A stretch of 8,411 nucleotides of DNA, taken from contig CADEFG010000193.1 in NCBI GenBank assembly GCA_902826505.1, positions 1-8,411 on the forward strand. The letters are read 5' to 3'. The position numbers were made by a program, and so were the translations under genes. The first letter of the stretch is position 1; every line of letters begins with the position of its first letter. Below, one piece after another: positions 1 through 5,340 of this stretch. The notes under the pieces are model-generated. The model searched no databases. It had not been told where the DNA came from and saw only the letters and a program-made list of their open reading frames with translations. The DNA is from an uncultured Acidobacteriota bacterium. GTDB taxonomy: Bacteria > Acidobacteriota > Blastocatellia > Pyrinomonadales > Pyrinomonadaceae.

Positions 1-1
1 G

Positions 2-70
2 AACTTTGCCGATGAGTTCAGAAGAACGAAGCCATGGCCCGCGAAATTGCCGGTCAAACGTTTCGATTAG
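2..70 (+). CDS. possible C-terminal tail of an unidentified gene entering from the left edge
   Basis: One plus-strand frame is open from base 2 to a TAG stop at 68-70 and would encode a 22-residue tail ending PWPAKLPVKRFD. The stop lies 11 bases before the terminator hairpin at 82-122, which would give a normal convergent arrangement with the lipoprotein gene on the other strand. The fragment is too short to assign to a family. The competing reading is a minus-strand gene starting at ATG 79-77 (MKELIETFDRQFRGPWLRSS...) and leaving through the left edge; its codons also look reasonable. That start has no Shine-Dalgarno sequence and is directly preceded by the T-run of the terminator, so I prefer the plus-strand tail, weakly. 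Confidence 0.35.
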   Translation, partial: NFADEFRRTKPWPAKLPVKRFD

Positions 71-81
71 TTCTTTCATAA

Positions 82-122
82 AAAAAGCGAACGACAAGAT
101 TTTAACGTGCCGTTCGCTTTTT
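82..122. terminator. intrinsic terminator, probably bidirectional
   Basis: A perfect 12-base inverted repeat, AAAAAGCGAACG (82-93) and CGTTCGCTTTTT (111-122), encloses a 17-base loop. The A- and T-runs at the ends of the arms supply a U-tract in either direction. It lies 20 bases past the stop of the minus-strand lipoprotein gene and so would end that transcript. It could also end a plus-strand gene stopping at 70. Confidence 0.8.
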
Positions 123-142
123 GTCATATTTTTTACCGATTA

Positions 143-514
143 TTATTTTCCGCGAAAGCGGCGGTCTTCCTCGTAAATCCCGAGACCGTAATTTTTCCCG
201 TTATAGTTCAAACCGTTCTGGAGTTTGCCCTTGACGCCGACTTCCGTGCCCTTGGACGGCACGCTTTTTTCCGTGTAAACCCAGATCGAACCCGTTCCGT
301 CGTCAACTTTATAAATCCCGCCGCGAATATTCGTGAGCGGAACGTTGATCCCGTAAGCATCGCGCACAACTCCCGCCACGACGACATCCTTGTTTTGATA
401 TTTTGACGGATTCGATTCAATATCCGCGATGCTTTTGCGTTCCGGGCACGCCGCCGACAACAAACCGACCGTCAAAAGCAAACCGATCCAAAACACAATT
501 GTTTTTTTCTTCAT
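143..514 (-). CDS. small exported OB-fold-like lipoprotein, function unknown
   Basis: The 123-residue product starts MKKK followed by a hydrophobic segment (about 6-18) and a lipobox-like LSAAC ending at Cys23. This suggests cleavage by signal peptidase II and lipid anchoring; serine at -3 is slightly unusual for a lipobox, so simple secretion is possible. The mature part (about 28-115) alternates beta strands, with KYQNKDVVVAGVV (38-50), IYKVDDGTGSIWVY (67-80) and a VGVKGKL strand (92-98). That is the pattern of small tRNA-anti-like/OB-fold domains in bacterial envelope proteins; the fold call is inference. The start is supported by GAGGA at 525-521, 6 bases upstream of ATG 514-512. The gene is a single unit, divergent from the CrtC-like operon and closed by the terminator at 82-122. 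Ligand and role are unknown. Confidence 0.8.
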   Translation of the reverse strand: MKKKTIVFWIGLLLTVGLLSAACPERKSIADIESNPSKYQNKDVVVAGVVRDAYGINVPLTNIRGGIYKVDDGTGSIWVYTEKSVPSKGTEVGVKGKLQNGLNYNGKNYGLGIYEEDRRFRGK

Positions 515-666
515 TTAATTTCCTCGCTGTTTTAAGATAAAACTTCGGGAGAGTTGTTTTTCACTGATACTGATTCATTTTGAACGCGAAAGTTTGCCAA
601 AATTTTCAAATTTTGCGATGCTTTGTTTGTTCTTATCCAAACTCCTTCCGAAAAGGTAAAAAATAA

Positions 667-1803
667 ATGACGATTGCGGCAGGACAAACTTTGCGTGAAA
701 AGTTTTCGTTCACATCGAGCATTGCGGCGGATGTTTGGTCGCCGAAACAAAATGCAAAGGCTTACGAATGGTGGTATTTCGACGCGCTCAGCGATGACGG
801 GCGCGATGCCCTCGTCGTGATCTTTCTGGATAATTTCATCTTTTCCCCGCGCTATAACAAAAAAACCGAAAACCGCGTGTCGCCAACCGCCGGGGAATTT
901 CGATCTAATCCGCCGACCGCATTGACCGACGCTGCGCCCACGAATATTCCCGCCGTCGCCTTTACTTATTATCGCGACGGCAAACCCGTCTACCGGGCGA
1001 TCAATGAATTTAACGGCGACGAATTTTCTGCTTCGCAAAATGAACCGTCGTGTCGGATCGGTGAAAATTTCTTTAAGTTTGAATCGGCGCCGTATGGTTC
1101 GGGTTATTTTATTTCGATCAAGACAAAACTTCGCAAGAACGTGCAGCTCGAAGCCCAACTCGAATGGGTCGCGATCGAAAGCGATTTTTCGCCTCAAAAA
1201 ACCGTTAATCAAACGGACGCGCACGTCTGGAATCTGGTCGTTTCGCGGGCTGATGTTTCGGGCAAGATCAGTCTCAAGGATGAACAGGGCAAGGAATTAA
1301 ACGTCGTCCAGTTTCGCGGCACCGGTTATCACGACCATAATTACGACAACCGCTGGCTGCCCGAAACGGTTCGGGATTGGCAATGGGGCAGAGCGCATTT
1401 CTCGGACGCGACCGCCGTTTTTTATCGTTATCAAGAATGCGGCGCGGGCAGTGAAACGACCAAACTTCTGACGGTTCGCCATAACGAATTGCGTGAACGC
1501 GATGCCGAATATGACGAACAACATTTGACGCGCGATATTTTCGGGATCAAATATCCGCAACGCCTGACGTTTCTGACCGAAGACAATCTGCGTTTGCGCG
1601 TCAAACAAACCAAGATCATCGACGCGAGTTTCTTTTATCTGCGCTTTCTTTCGGAAATGACGCTGACCCTGCGCGACGGCAAACCGCGCAAGTCGATCGG
1701 GATCACCGAATATCTCAACCCGAAAGCCTTGAAATACCGCTGGCTCGACTGGCTCGTCAATATGCGGATCGGACGCAACGGCAAAGGGGCTTTTTTAGCT
1801 TGA
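667..1803 (+). CDS. CrtC/AttH-type lipocalin-like protein (carotenoid 1,2-hydratase-like)
   Basis: The 378-residue protein carries landmarks of the hydroxyneurosporene synthase (CrtC)/AttH superfamily: YEWWYFDA near the N-terminus (33-40), a central HVWNLVVSRADVSG segment (186-199), then GTGYHDHNYDNRW (218-230) and DWQWGRAHF (237-245). CrtC adds water across the C1-C2 double bond of acyclic carotenoids. Other members of this double-lipocalin fold have different or unknown activities, including some fungal Diels-Alderases, so the substrate cannot be read from sequence. No signal peptide is visible, implying a cytoplasmic or membrane-peripheral protein. ATG 667 is the earliest possible start because an in-frame TAA (664-666) directly precedes it; AAAGG at 652-656 is a moderate ribosome binding site. 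The stop is 6 bases before the thioesterase gene, so the two are almost certainly co-transcribed. No carotenoid biosynthesis gene is in the window. Confidence 0.85.
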   Translation: MTIAAGQTLREKFSFTSSIAADVWSPKQNAKAYEWWYFDALSDDGRDALVVIFLDNFIFSPRYNKKTENRVSPTAGEFRSNPPTALTDAAPTNIPAVAFTYYRDGKPVYRAINEFNGDEFSASQNEPSCRIGENFFKFESAPYGSGYFISIKTKLRKNVQLEAQLEWVAIESDFSPQKTVNQTDAHVWNLVVSRADVSGKISLKDEQGKELNVVQFRGTGYHDHNYDNRWLPETVRDWQWGRAHFSDATAVFYRYQECGAGSETTKLLTVRHNELRERDAEYDEQHLTRDIFGIKYPQRLTFLTEDNLRLRVKQTKIIDASFFYLRFLSEMTLTLRDGKPRKSIGITEYLNPKALKYRWLDWLVNMRIGRNGKGAFLA

Positions 1804-1809
1804 GAATTT

Positions 1810-2247
1810 ATGGCGAACGAACCGAGAGACAATAATTTTGCCGAAAAGGTGCGCGAATCTTTTGCCCGCCAAAGCGTGATGGCTTTGATCGGCGCGAAAT
1901 TGGTGAGGGTCGAACCCGGAAAAGTCGATATCAAACTTCCCTACCGGCGCGACCTGACCCAACAGAACGGTTTTCTGCACGCGGGCATCACGGCGGCGAT
2001 CATTGATTCGGCGTGTGGTTATGCGGCATTTTCATTGATGCCCGCCGGCACGGACGTTTTGACCGCCGAATTTAAAATAAATCTATTATCGCCTGCCATC
2101 GGCGATTATTTTCTGGCGGCGGGCAGAATCCACAAAGCCGGGAAAACGCTGACCGTTGCCCACGGTGATGTTTTTGCCGTCAGTTCGAACGAAAAAAAAA
2201 TTATCGCGACTTTGCTTTCGACCATCATTTGCGTGTCGCCCAAATAA
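1810..2247 (+). CDS. PaaI-family hotdog-fold thioesterase
   Basis: The 145 residues match the usual length of a single-domain PaaI/YdiI-type acyl-CoA thioesterase. The signature is QQNGFLHAGITAAIIDSACG (51-70): His57 with Ala-Gly sits where the family HGG stands, and Asp66 on the following hotdog helix is the position of the catalytic acid in PaaI enzymes. FKINLLSPAIGDYFLAAGRI (88-107) and the AHGDVFAV strand (117-124) complete the fold. Such enzymes hydrolyse acyl- or aryl-CoA thioesters in the cytoplasm, and the substrate is not predictable. The start follows the upstream stop by 6 bases with only a weak TGAG-type ribosome binding site (1801-1804), suggesting translational coupling to the CrtC-like gene. 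The partner gene hints at tailoring or release of a hydrophobic metabolite, which is inference. Confidence 0.92.
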   Translation: MANEPRDNNFAEKVRESFARQSVMALIGAKLVRVEPGKVDIKLPYRRDLTQQNGFLHAGITAAIIDSACGYAAFSLMPAGTDVLTAEFKINLLSPAIGDYFLAAGRIHKAGKTLTVAHGDVFAVSSNEKKIIATLLSTIICVSPK

Positions 2248-2258
2248 CGAACCGGTCA

Positions 2259-2579
2259 TTATTTATTGGTTAATTTAACGGCTGTCCCGTAAGCCAGAAC
2301 CTCGGTCGCGCCCTGCGTGAATTCCGTCGCATCATAGCGCATTCCGATGATCGCGTCCGCGCCGATCTCCTGCGCGTGCTGGATCATCCGGGCAAACGCT
2401 TCCTGCCGCGCGGCTTCGCAAACCCGCGTCCATTCTTCGATATTGCCGCCGCCGAGCGCTTTCAGACCGCCGATAAACCCCGCGCCGATACTCGTCGCCC
2501 GCACGACGATCCCGCGCACAATTCCCAAATATTGAACGATCTTGCCCATTTCTACTTCGTTTCCGGTCGTAACGATCAT
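2259..2579 (-). CDS. ybjQ: YbjQ/UPF0145 family protein
   Basis: The 106 residues cover the full length of the YbjQ (UPF0145) family. Visible landmarks are the N-terminal IVTTGNEVEMGKIVQYLGIV (2-21), VRATSIGAGFIGGLKALGGG (26-45), the helix containing CEAARQEAFARMIQHAQEIGADAIIGMRYD (54-83), and C-terminal EVLAYGTAVKL (93-103). The family forms small homo-oligomeric rings and is described as a putative heavy-metal-binding domain; its cellular role is not established. GAGGAG at 2594-2589 lies 9 bases before the ATG, and a good promoter lies further upstream (2651-2623). The gene stops only 11 bases from the convergent thioesterase stop with no clear terminator between them, so the two transcripts probably overlap. 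Confidence in the family is high. Confidence 0.95.
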   Translation of the reverse strand: MIVTTGNEVEMGKIVQYLGIVRGIVVRATSIGAGFIGGLKALGGGNIEEWTRVCEAARQEAFARMIQHAQEIGADAIIGMRYDATEFTQGATEVLAYGTAVKLTNK

Positions 2580-2622
2580 GATTAAATTCTCCTCTTTTGT
2601 ACTTTATTTTGGAACTTGGAAA

Positions 2623-2651
2623 ATTTTAATGCGTCCGTTTCATTCTGTAAA
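2623..2651 (-). promoter_or_regulatory. sigma70-type promoter for ybjQ
   Basis: On the minus strand TTTACA (2651-2646) and TAAAAT (2628-2623) are separated by exactly 17 bases, matching the -35 and -10 consensus at five of six positions each. The expected transcription start is near 2616, giving a leader of roughly 37 bases that includes the GAGGAG ribosome binding site. Confidence 0.6.
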
Positions 2652-2656
2652 CACCT

Positions 2657-2690
2657 TGGAGCGCGGACGGCTCGTCCGCCCCGCCGCCCA
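2657..2690. repeat. GC-rich palindromic element of dispersed-repeat type
   Basis: The stem GCGGACG (2663-2669) and CGTCCGC (2673-2679) closes on a three-base loop, preceded by TTGGAGC and followed by a C-rich CCCGCCGCCC stretch in otherwise AT-rich DNA. The arrangement GGAGCGCGG-hairpin-CCGC resembles extragenic palindromes scattered through many acidobacterial and planctomycete genomes. Only one clear copy is in this window, so repetition is inferred. It lies just upstream of the ybjQ -35 box. Confidence 0.4.
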
Positions 2691-2894
2691 CGTGGCGTAA
2701 AATTCTATCCACTTTGAAATATTTTGAATAATGAAAGAGTGTTTTTGATCGGCGCGCGCCAATCTCGGCAACCGCTTTCGTCCGCGTTAGCATTGTTAAA
2801 TACCGAACTAAAAATCAATAGCGACTCTTCAATTTTCAACGGCAAGTCTGACGGCATAAAATTTTGAAATGTGCCTCTAAACTAAAAAAAATAA

Positions 2895-2935
2895 AAAACG
2901 GCTGAATCGTTTTTTTCGAACGATTCAGCCGTTTT
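2895..2935 (-). terminator. strong intrinsic terminator of the KRKSGL hypothetical gene
   Basis: A perfect 17-base inverted repeat (2895-2911 with 2919-2935; core CGGCTGAATCGTT) has a 7-base loop. On the minus strand it is followed by a run of T residues (complement of the A-rich 2883-2894). It starts 24 bases after the stop of the minus-strand gene ending at 2960. It could also act on plus-strand readthrough, but no plus-strand gene ends nearby. Confidence 0.9.
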
Positions 2936-2959
2936 CCGTTTTGATTTATTCCGAGATCT

Positions 2960-3328
2960 TTACGGATTCTTAAGTCCCGGATTTCCGCCGCCGCGTTTTA
3001 AGCCGGATTTGCGTTTTGACCGGCGGATAAAGCCGAACGCTTCGTATAATGCGCTGTCGTCGCCGAAAGCGTCGTGACCGACGATGCCGGCGACGATCTG
3101 GTCGATCATTCTTAGCGTTTTGGAGTCTTCGGCTTCGCGGAGCGCGATCTGTTCGGTTTCCTCGTTTTTTATTTCGGAAAGCCGACGGCGCGGTGCCATG
3201 CTCTTTTCAAACTGAACTTCGAGCTCGGCAAGCCCTTTGTTGTTAAATTTGTCGGTCGGTGCCAGGTCTCTCAACCCATTGAGAGCCTTCAGAAATGTTT
3301 CTTCATTTTTTTTTGGACTATTCGGCAT
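2960..3328 (-). CDS. hypothetical protein with C-terminal GDDSALYEAFGFIRRSKRKSGL motif
   Basis: I do not recognise a named family. The 122-residue product is charged and probably largely helical, with no signal peptide or membrane segment. Residues 32-83 look like helices rich in Glu and Arg, including a MAPRRRLSEIKNEE stretch (45-58). The C-terminus has GDDSALYEAFGF (89-100), the basic RRSKRKSGLKRG (102-113) and a Gly/Pro-rich tail. From memory, similar endings (acidic SAL-Y-A-G-(F/Y) followed by SxRKSGL) occur in short hypothetical proteins of acidobacteria and cyanobacteria; this is unverified. The basic end could contact nucleic acid, which is speculation. The start is supported by GAGGT at 3340-3336, 7 bases before the ATG. 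It is a single gene with its own strong terminator (2895-2935), which supports real expression. Confidence 0.8.
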   Translation of the reverse strand: MPNSPKKNEETFLKALNGLRDLAPTDKFNNKGLAELEVQFEKSMAPRRRLSEIKNEETEQIALREAEDSKTLRMIDQIVAGIVGHDAFGDDSALYEAFGFIRRSKRKSGLKRGGGNPGLKNP

Positions 3329-3633
3329 GATCTATACCTCGAAATCTTGCGAGAACTTGGAAAACGAAAATTGAACGCCTTCACGAAAACTACAAGGCAC
3401 AAAAACATCTGTCGGGGAGTGTCGGGAAATTTCTCGCAAGTAAACAACACTCGCTGGCATTTGTTCTCTGCCGAATATTATTAAACGAAAACAAAAGGCT
3501 CGACAACGTGGATAGCCACAGCGCGAGGGGCGGAAAACCGCACTCCATCAATGTGTGATTCCCGCTTCCGGGCTGTCTTTTCGAATTGTTCGTAATCCTA
3601 AAAATTGCTTTCGAGTTATGCGCTACGCGGCGT

Positions 3634-3841
3634 GCGGAGCGCTTTATTCTGCTTGCAAAACGCAATACTCAAACCAGGTATCGCGTGATTTGTCTTTCAT
3701 TTCACAATACTTGAGCTTTCTCTTTCAAAACAAACGTTCGGTAACGCGCTCCGTGAATTTTGTATCGCGCTCCCGAACTCAAGTAACGCAACAAATGGCT
3801 GGCGGAGCGCGTTACAAAAGATAAATTTCGCGTTACCGAAC
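3634..3841. repeat. cluster of direct and inverted GTAACGCG/GCGGAGCGC repeats
   Basis: GTTCGGTAACGCG (3736-3748) is perfectly inverted at 3829-3841, and the overlapping GTAACGCGCTCCG (3741-3753) is perfectly inverted at 3803-3815. Because both pairings use 3741-3748, only one can form at a time. A diverged direct copy, GTATCGCGCTCCC, lies at 3762-3774; GTATCGCG recurs at 3678-3685; GCGGAGCGC occurs at 3634-3642 and 3802-3810; ACTTGAG (3709-3715) is inverted at 3778-3784. The unit boundaries are unclear. It could be a palindromic extragenic repeat, a degraded miniature element or a structured RNA. No transposase and no obvious target duplication flank it. Confidence 0.6.
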
Positions 3842-3878
3842 AATTCTCTAAATAAATTTCATTATGTTCGCCAACTGA

Positions 3879-3980
3879 CTGAAAATCGATTTCAGTTCAT
3901 CTAAAATCAGCTTATATCAACTAAATTTCTTGGAGAAGAAATAGTGAAAAAAACCGTCGTTTTCGGCGGTTTTTTTTCAC
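3879..3980 (+). ncRNA. candidate 3' part of a small structured RNA
   Basis: Two perfect short hairpins precede an intrinsic terminator with no gene to serve: CTGAAA-loop-TTTCAG (3879-3895), then ATTTCTT-GGAG-AAGAAAT (3925-3942), then the terminator (3944-3980) starting one base later. The GGAG apical loop resembles the loop-exposed GGA bound by CsrA/RsmA proteins, but one occurrence is weak evidence. I found no strong promoter upstream, so the 5' end and even the strand are uncertain. This is a hypothesis from structure only. Confidence 0.3.
3944..3980. terminator. orphan intrinsic terminator, bidirectional in form
   Basis: The stem ACCGTCG (3953-3959) pairs with CGGCGGT (3964-3970), with one G-U pair, around a TTTT loop. 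It is flanked by GTGAAAAAA on the left and TTTTTTTTCAC on the right, so the stem can extend through the A and T runs. It would release transcripts in either direction. No protein gene ends nearby on either strand: the nearest plus-strand stop upstream is at 2247, and the zinc-ribbon gene starts downstream. Confidence 0.75.
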
Positions 3981-4149
3981 TTGTATTGCCGGTCAACCGG
4001 ACGACACATTTGATTTTGCGGCTCGTCACAAAAAAGTCGACAAAATTCAATTTTTTAAAGGGTTTGGAACGAACGAAAAGCCTCAAACGATGGCAAAACA
4101 TTTGATTTTATTTGAGTTACACCGGTTAAAATTTGTTGAAAAAAAAATG

Positions 4150-4179
4150 TTGGCAATCGCCGATGAACTGTGCTAAACT
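4150..4179 (+). promoter_or_regulatory. extended -10 promoter of the zinc-ribbon gene
   Basis: TTGGCA (4150-4155) and TAAACT (4174-4179) are 18 bases apart, and TGC directly before the -10 gives an extended -10 element. The predicted start near 4186 leaves a leader of about 30 bases containing AAGGAG at 4201-4206. This placement rules out translation from the upstream in-frame ATG at 4133. Confidence 0.55.
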
Positions 4180-4216
4180 AAAAGTCCAATCTAAGGAAAA
4201 AAGGAGAAAGTGGTTT

Positions 4217-4420
4217 ATGAAATGTTGGCACTGTAACAATGAACTTGTGTTGAACTTTACAACCCAAGAATTTGAAAAATTCTATCATTGTGCGATTTGC
4301 GAAAAATGGTATGAAATGTACAAAGAAAAAGTGAAGATTAATGGGGCTGTGCCCGTCAGATTTATTGAACTGGATGCACGTCCGCAAATACCTGCGACGG
4401 CACCCGGATTCTCCGCCTGA
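4217..4420 (+). CDS. 67-residue zinc-ribbon protein
   Basis: The short protein begins MKCWHCNNEL and has two Cys pairs, Cys3-Cys6 (CWHC) and Cys25-Cys28 (CAIC), arranged as a treble-clef/zinc-ribbon site that would hold one zinc ion. KFYHCAICEKWYEMY (21-35) is followed by a VPVRFIELDARPQIP segment (45-59). No signal peptide is present, so it is cytoplasmic. Such mini-ribbons often contact nucleic acid or protein partners, but no specific function can be assigned. The frame is open back to ATG 4133, but I place the start at 4217: AAGGAG (4201-4206) lies 10 bases upstream, a promoter overlaps the extended region, and that extension (WQSPMNCAKLK...) does not look like a conserved N-terminus. The gene is alone, with a terminator 27 bases after the stop. 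Confidence 0.85.
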   Translation: MKCWHCNNELVLNFTTQEFEKFYHCAICEKWYEMYKEKVKINGAVPVRFIELDARPQIPATAPGFSA

Positions 4421-4447
4421 GAAAAAAGAATCCATCTAAAAAGTTTC

Positions 4448-4485
4448 GAGGTCAGACGATTTATTTCGCCTGACCTCTTTGTTTT
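4448..4485. terminator. intrinsic terminator between convergent genes
   Basis: GAGGTCAGACG (4448-4458) pairs with CGCCTGACCTC (4467-4477), with one mismatch, around an 8-base loop, followed by TTTGTTTT. It ends the plus-strand zinc-ribbon transcript. Read on the minus strand it is followed by CGAAACTTTTT, so it may also end the DUF2059 transcript stopping at 4509. Confidence 0.85.
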
Positions 4486-4508
4486 GAACGGGTTTTATGT
4501 TTCTTATT

Positions 4509-5111
4509 TTATTTGGAAGCCGATTTTTTCGTTTTCGGTTTTTTGGCATTAACCTCGCGTTCGATCTCCTGTTTTTCTTCGTCCTGCAATTCTTTGATGA
4601 TGACCGGAATTTTCGGGATCAAACGTTCCTGGATCAACTGCATCGTGTCGGTCATGATCGGAGCCATTGTTTTCAGGGTCTTCTGACCCGTCGGAGTTTT
4701 GTAAAAGACGGTCAATTCCCTGATTTCTTCGAGCGTGTAATGTTTGTCATAGACGATCGCGGCAATCTCATTGATCATTTGGTTGTAATTTAGTTTTTGG
4801 AGCAGCTTCTCCTGAAACCGTTTGGCAGATTCCTTTTGTTTTGAAATCAGCGATTGACGAAGCGTTTCTTTTTCGGCAGCGGTTAGATCGGCTCGTTCGT
4901 CGAGTACGGAATTGACCGCCGCTTCGCGGATCGAATCCATCTGGCGGCTCATCGCATTGACCATCTCTTCGGCTTTATTGTCGCCGTTGATCAAAGTGAC
5001 AAGCTCCTGGATCGCGGTTTGTTTTTCGGTTGAAACTTCGGTTTGCGCTGTTACCTGAACGATCAGCGCAAACGAGATTATAAAAAAAGTAAGTGTGAAT
5101 TTTTTTAGCAT
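4509..5111 (-). CDS. exported DUF2059 domain protein
   Basis: The 200-residue product starts with a Sec signal peptide (MLKKF, hydrophobic 6-20) and a likely cleavage at VTA-Q (after residue 22), placing it in the periplasm. Residues 28-105 are helical and charged. The segment from about 108 to 165, with LNYNQMINEIAAIVYDKHYT (107-126) leading into EEIRELTVFYKTPTGQKTL (128-146), matches the DUF2059 signature, where an F(Y)xTPxGqK core is typical. The C-terminus is a Lys/Glu-rich tail (175-200) ending KKPKTKKSASK. DUF2059 proteins are widespread in Gram-negative envelopes but have no established biochemical role. AGAGG at 5122-5118, a few bases before ATG 5111-5109, supports the start. It lies downstream of the HAD gene on the same strand, but a 229-base gap suggests a separate promoter. 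Confidence 0.92.
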   Translation of the reverse strand: MLKKFTLTFFIISFALIVQVTAQTEVSTEKQTAIQELVTLINGDNKAEEMVNAMSRQMDSIREAAVNSVLDERADLTAAEKETLRQSLISKQKESAKRFQEKLLQKLNYNQMINEIAAIVYDKHYTLEEIRELTVFYKTPTGQKTLKTMAPIMTDTMQLIQERLIPKIPVIIKELQDEEKQEIEREVNAKKPKTKKSASK

Positions 5112-5340
5112 ATTTTACCTCTCAGAGATTTTGATTTTATACCATATTATATGGCGATTGGCTATATTTTTTTGTGAAATTTTACGTCAATTTCAAAATT
5201 TTCGATAAAAATTTTGAGCGCAAATTTATATTTGCGGCGCAATTGTTTGAAAGTCGCGCGGTTTGCAAAACAATTTTTGCCGAACTGCCCGTAATAACGA
5301 AGCAAAACCTGTTTGGATTACAAAGTCTTTATTACAAGTT
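5112..5340. other. AT-rich intergenic gap with two hairpins between the HAD and DUF2059 genes
   Basis: No gene is seen. CGCAAAT-TTAT-ATTTGCG (5219-5236) is followed on the minus strand by a CAAAATTTTTA stretch and could be a weak terminator for the HAD gene. AATTGTTT (5241-5248) is inverted at 5268-5275. The DUF2059 promoter must lie near 5140-5180. Confidence 0.5.
5142..5154 (-). promoter_or_regulatory. palindrome overlapping a consensus -10 box of the DUF2059 gene
   Basis: CCATATTATATGG is a perfect palindrome around its central base and contains TATAAT on the minus strand (5151-5146). Transcription from it would begin near 5139, about 28 bases before the ATG. No good -35 box lies at 16-18 bases; TTCACA is 21 bases away. 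The symmetry could make it an operator for a dimeric regulator, or it may be chance in AT-rich DNA. Confidence 0.35.

Larger units (their letters stand above)
2580..2959. other. 380-base intergenic gap between ybjQ and the KRKSGL hypothetical gene
   Basis: No convincing coding region on either strand. From the left it holds the ybjQ ribosome binding site and promoter (to 2651), a GC-rich hairpin of dispersed-repeat type (2657-2690), a perfect 10-base palindrome GGCGCGCGCC (2751-2760), about 130 bases of AT-rich sequence in which I see nothing, and the terminator of the next minus-strand gene (2895-2935). Confidence 0.7.
3329..4216. other. 888-base gene desert with structured non-coding DNA
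   Basis: Nothing in either strand reads as a convincing protein; the open frames here are short, cysteine/arginine/phenylalanine-rich and run across hairpins. Contents seen: the leader of the minus-strand gene (to about 3400); a small GCGG-AAAA-CCGC hairpin (3530-3541); the repeat cluster at 3634-3841; hairpins and a terminator at 3879-3980; a CCGG-TCAA-CCGG hairpin (3989-4000); a 12-base direct repeat ACATTTGATTTT at 4006-4017 and 4098-4109; and the promoter and ribosome binding site of the zinc-ribbon gene (4150-4206). Between about 3400 and 3630 I see nothing else recognisable. Confidence 0.7.

Noticed and set aside
532..1224. 230-residue open frame on the minus strand
   Set aside because: It lies opposite the well-supported CrtC-like gene, has no family resemblance or ribosome binding site, and is rich in Arg/Phe/Ile, typical of an antisense shadow of codon-biased coding DNA.
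3678..3792. Possible CRISPR-like array of GTATCGCG/GTAACGCG units
   Set aside because: Units are short, diverged, irregularly spaced and occur in both orientations, and there are no cas genes.
3555..3824. 89-residue open frame on the plus strand in the gene desert
   Set aside because: It runs through the palindromic repeats (3736-3815), has no ribosome binding site and an implausible composition; more likely a chance frame.
3736..3841. Possible insertion sequence or MITE bounded by 13-base inverted repeats
   Set aside because: Only 106 bases long, no transposase, no flanking target duplication (CAAAC versus AATTC), and the internal alternative pairing does not fit simple transposon ends; kept only as a repeat cluster.
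3907..4101. 64-residue open frame on the minus strand
   Set aside because: It crosses the intrinsic terminator at 3944-3980 and has no recognisable motif or start signals.
4006..4109. 12-base direct repeat ACATTTGATTTT
   Set aside because: Low-complexity AT-rich sequence; a match of this length is not surprising and no element lies between the copies.
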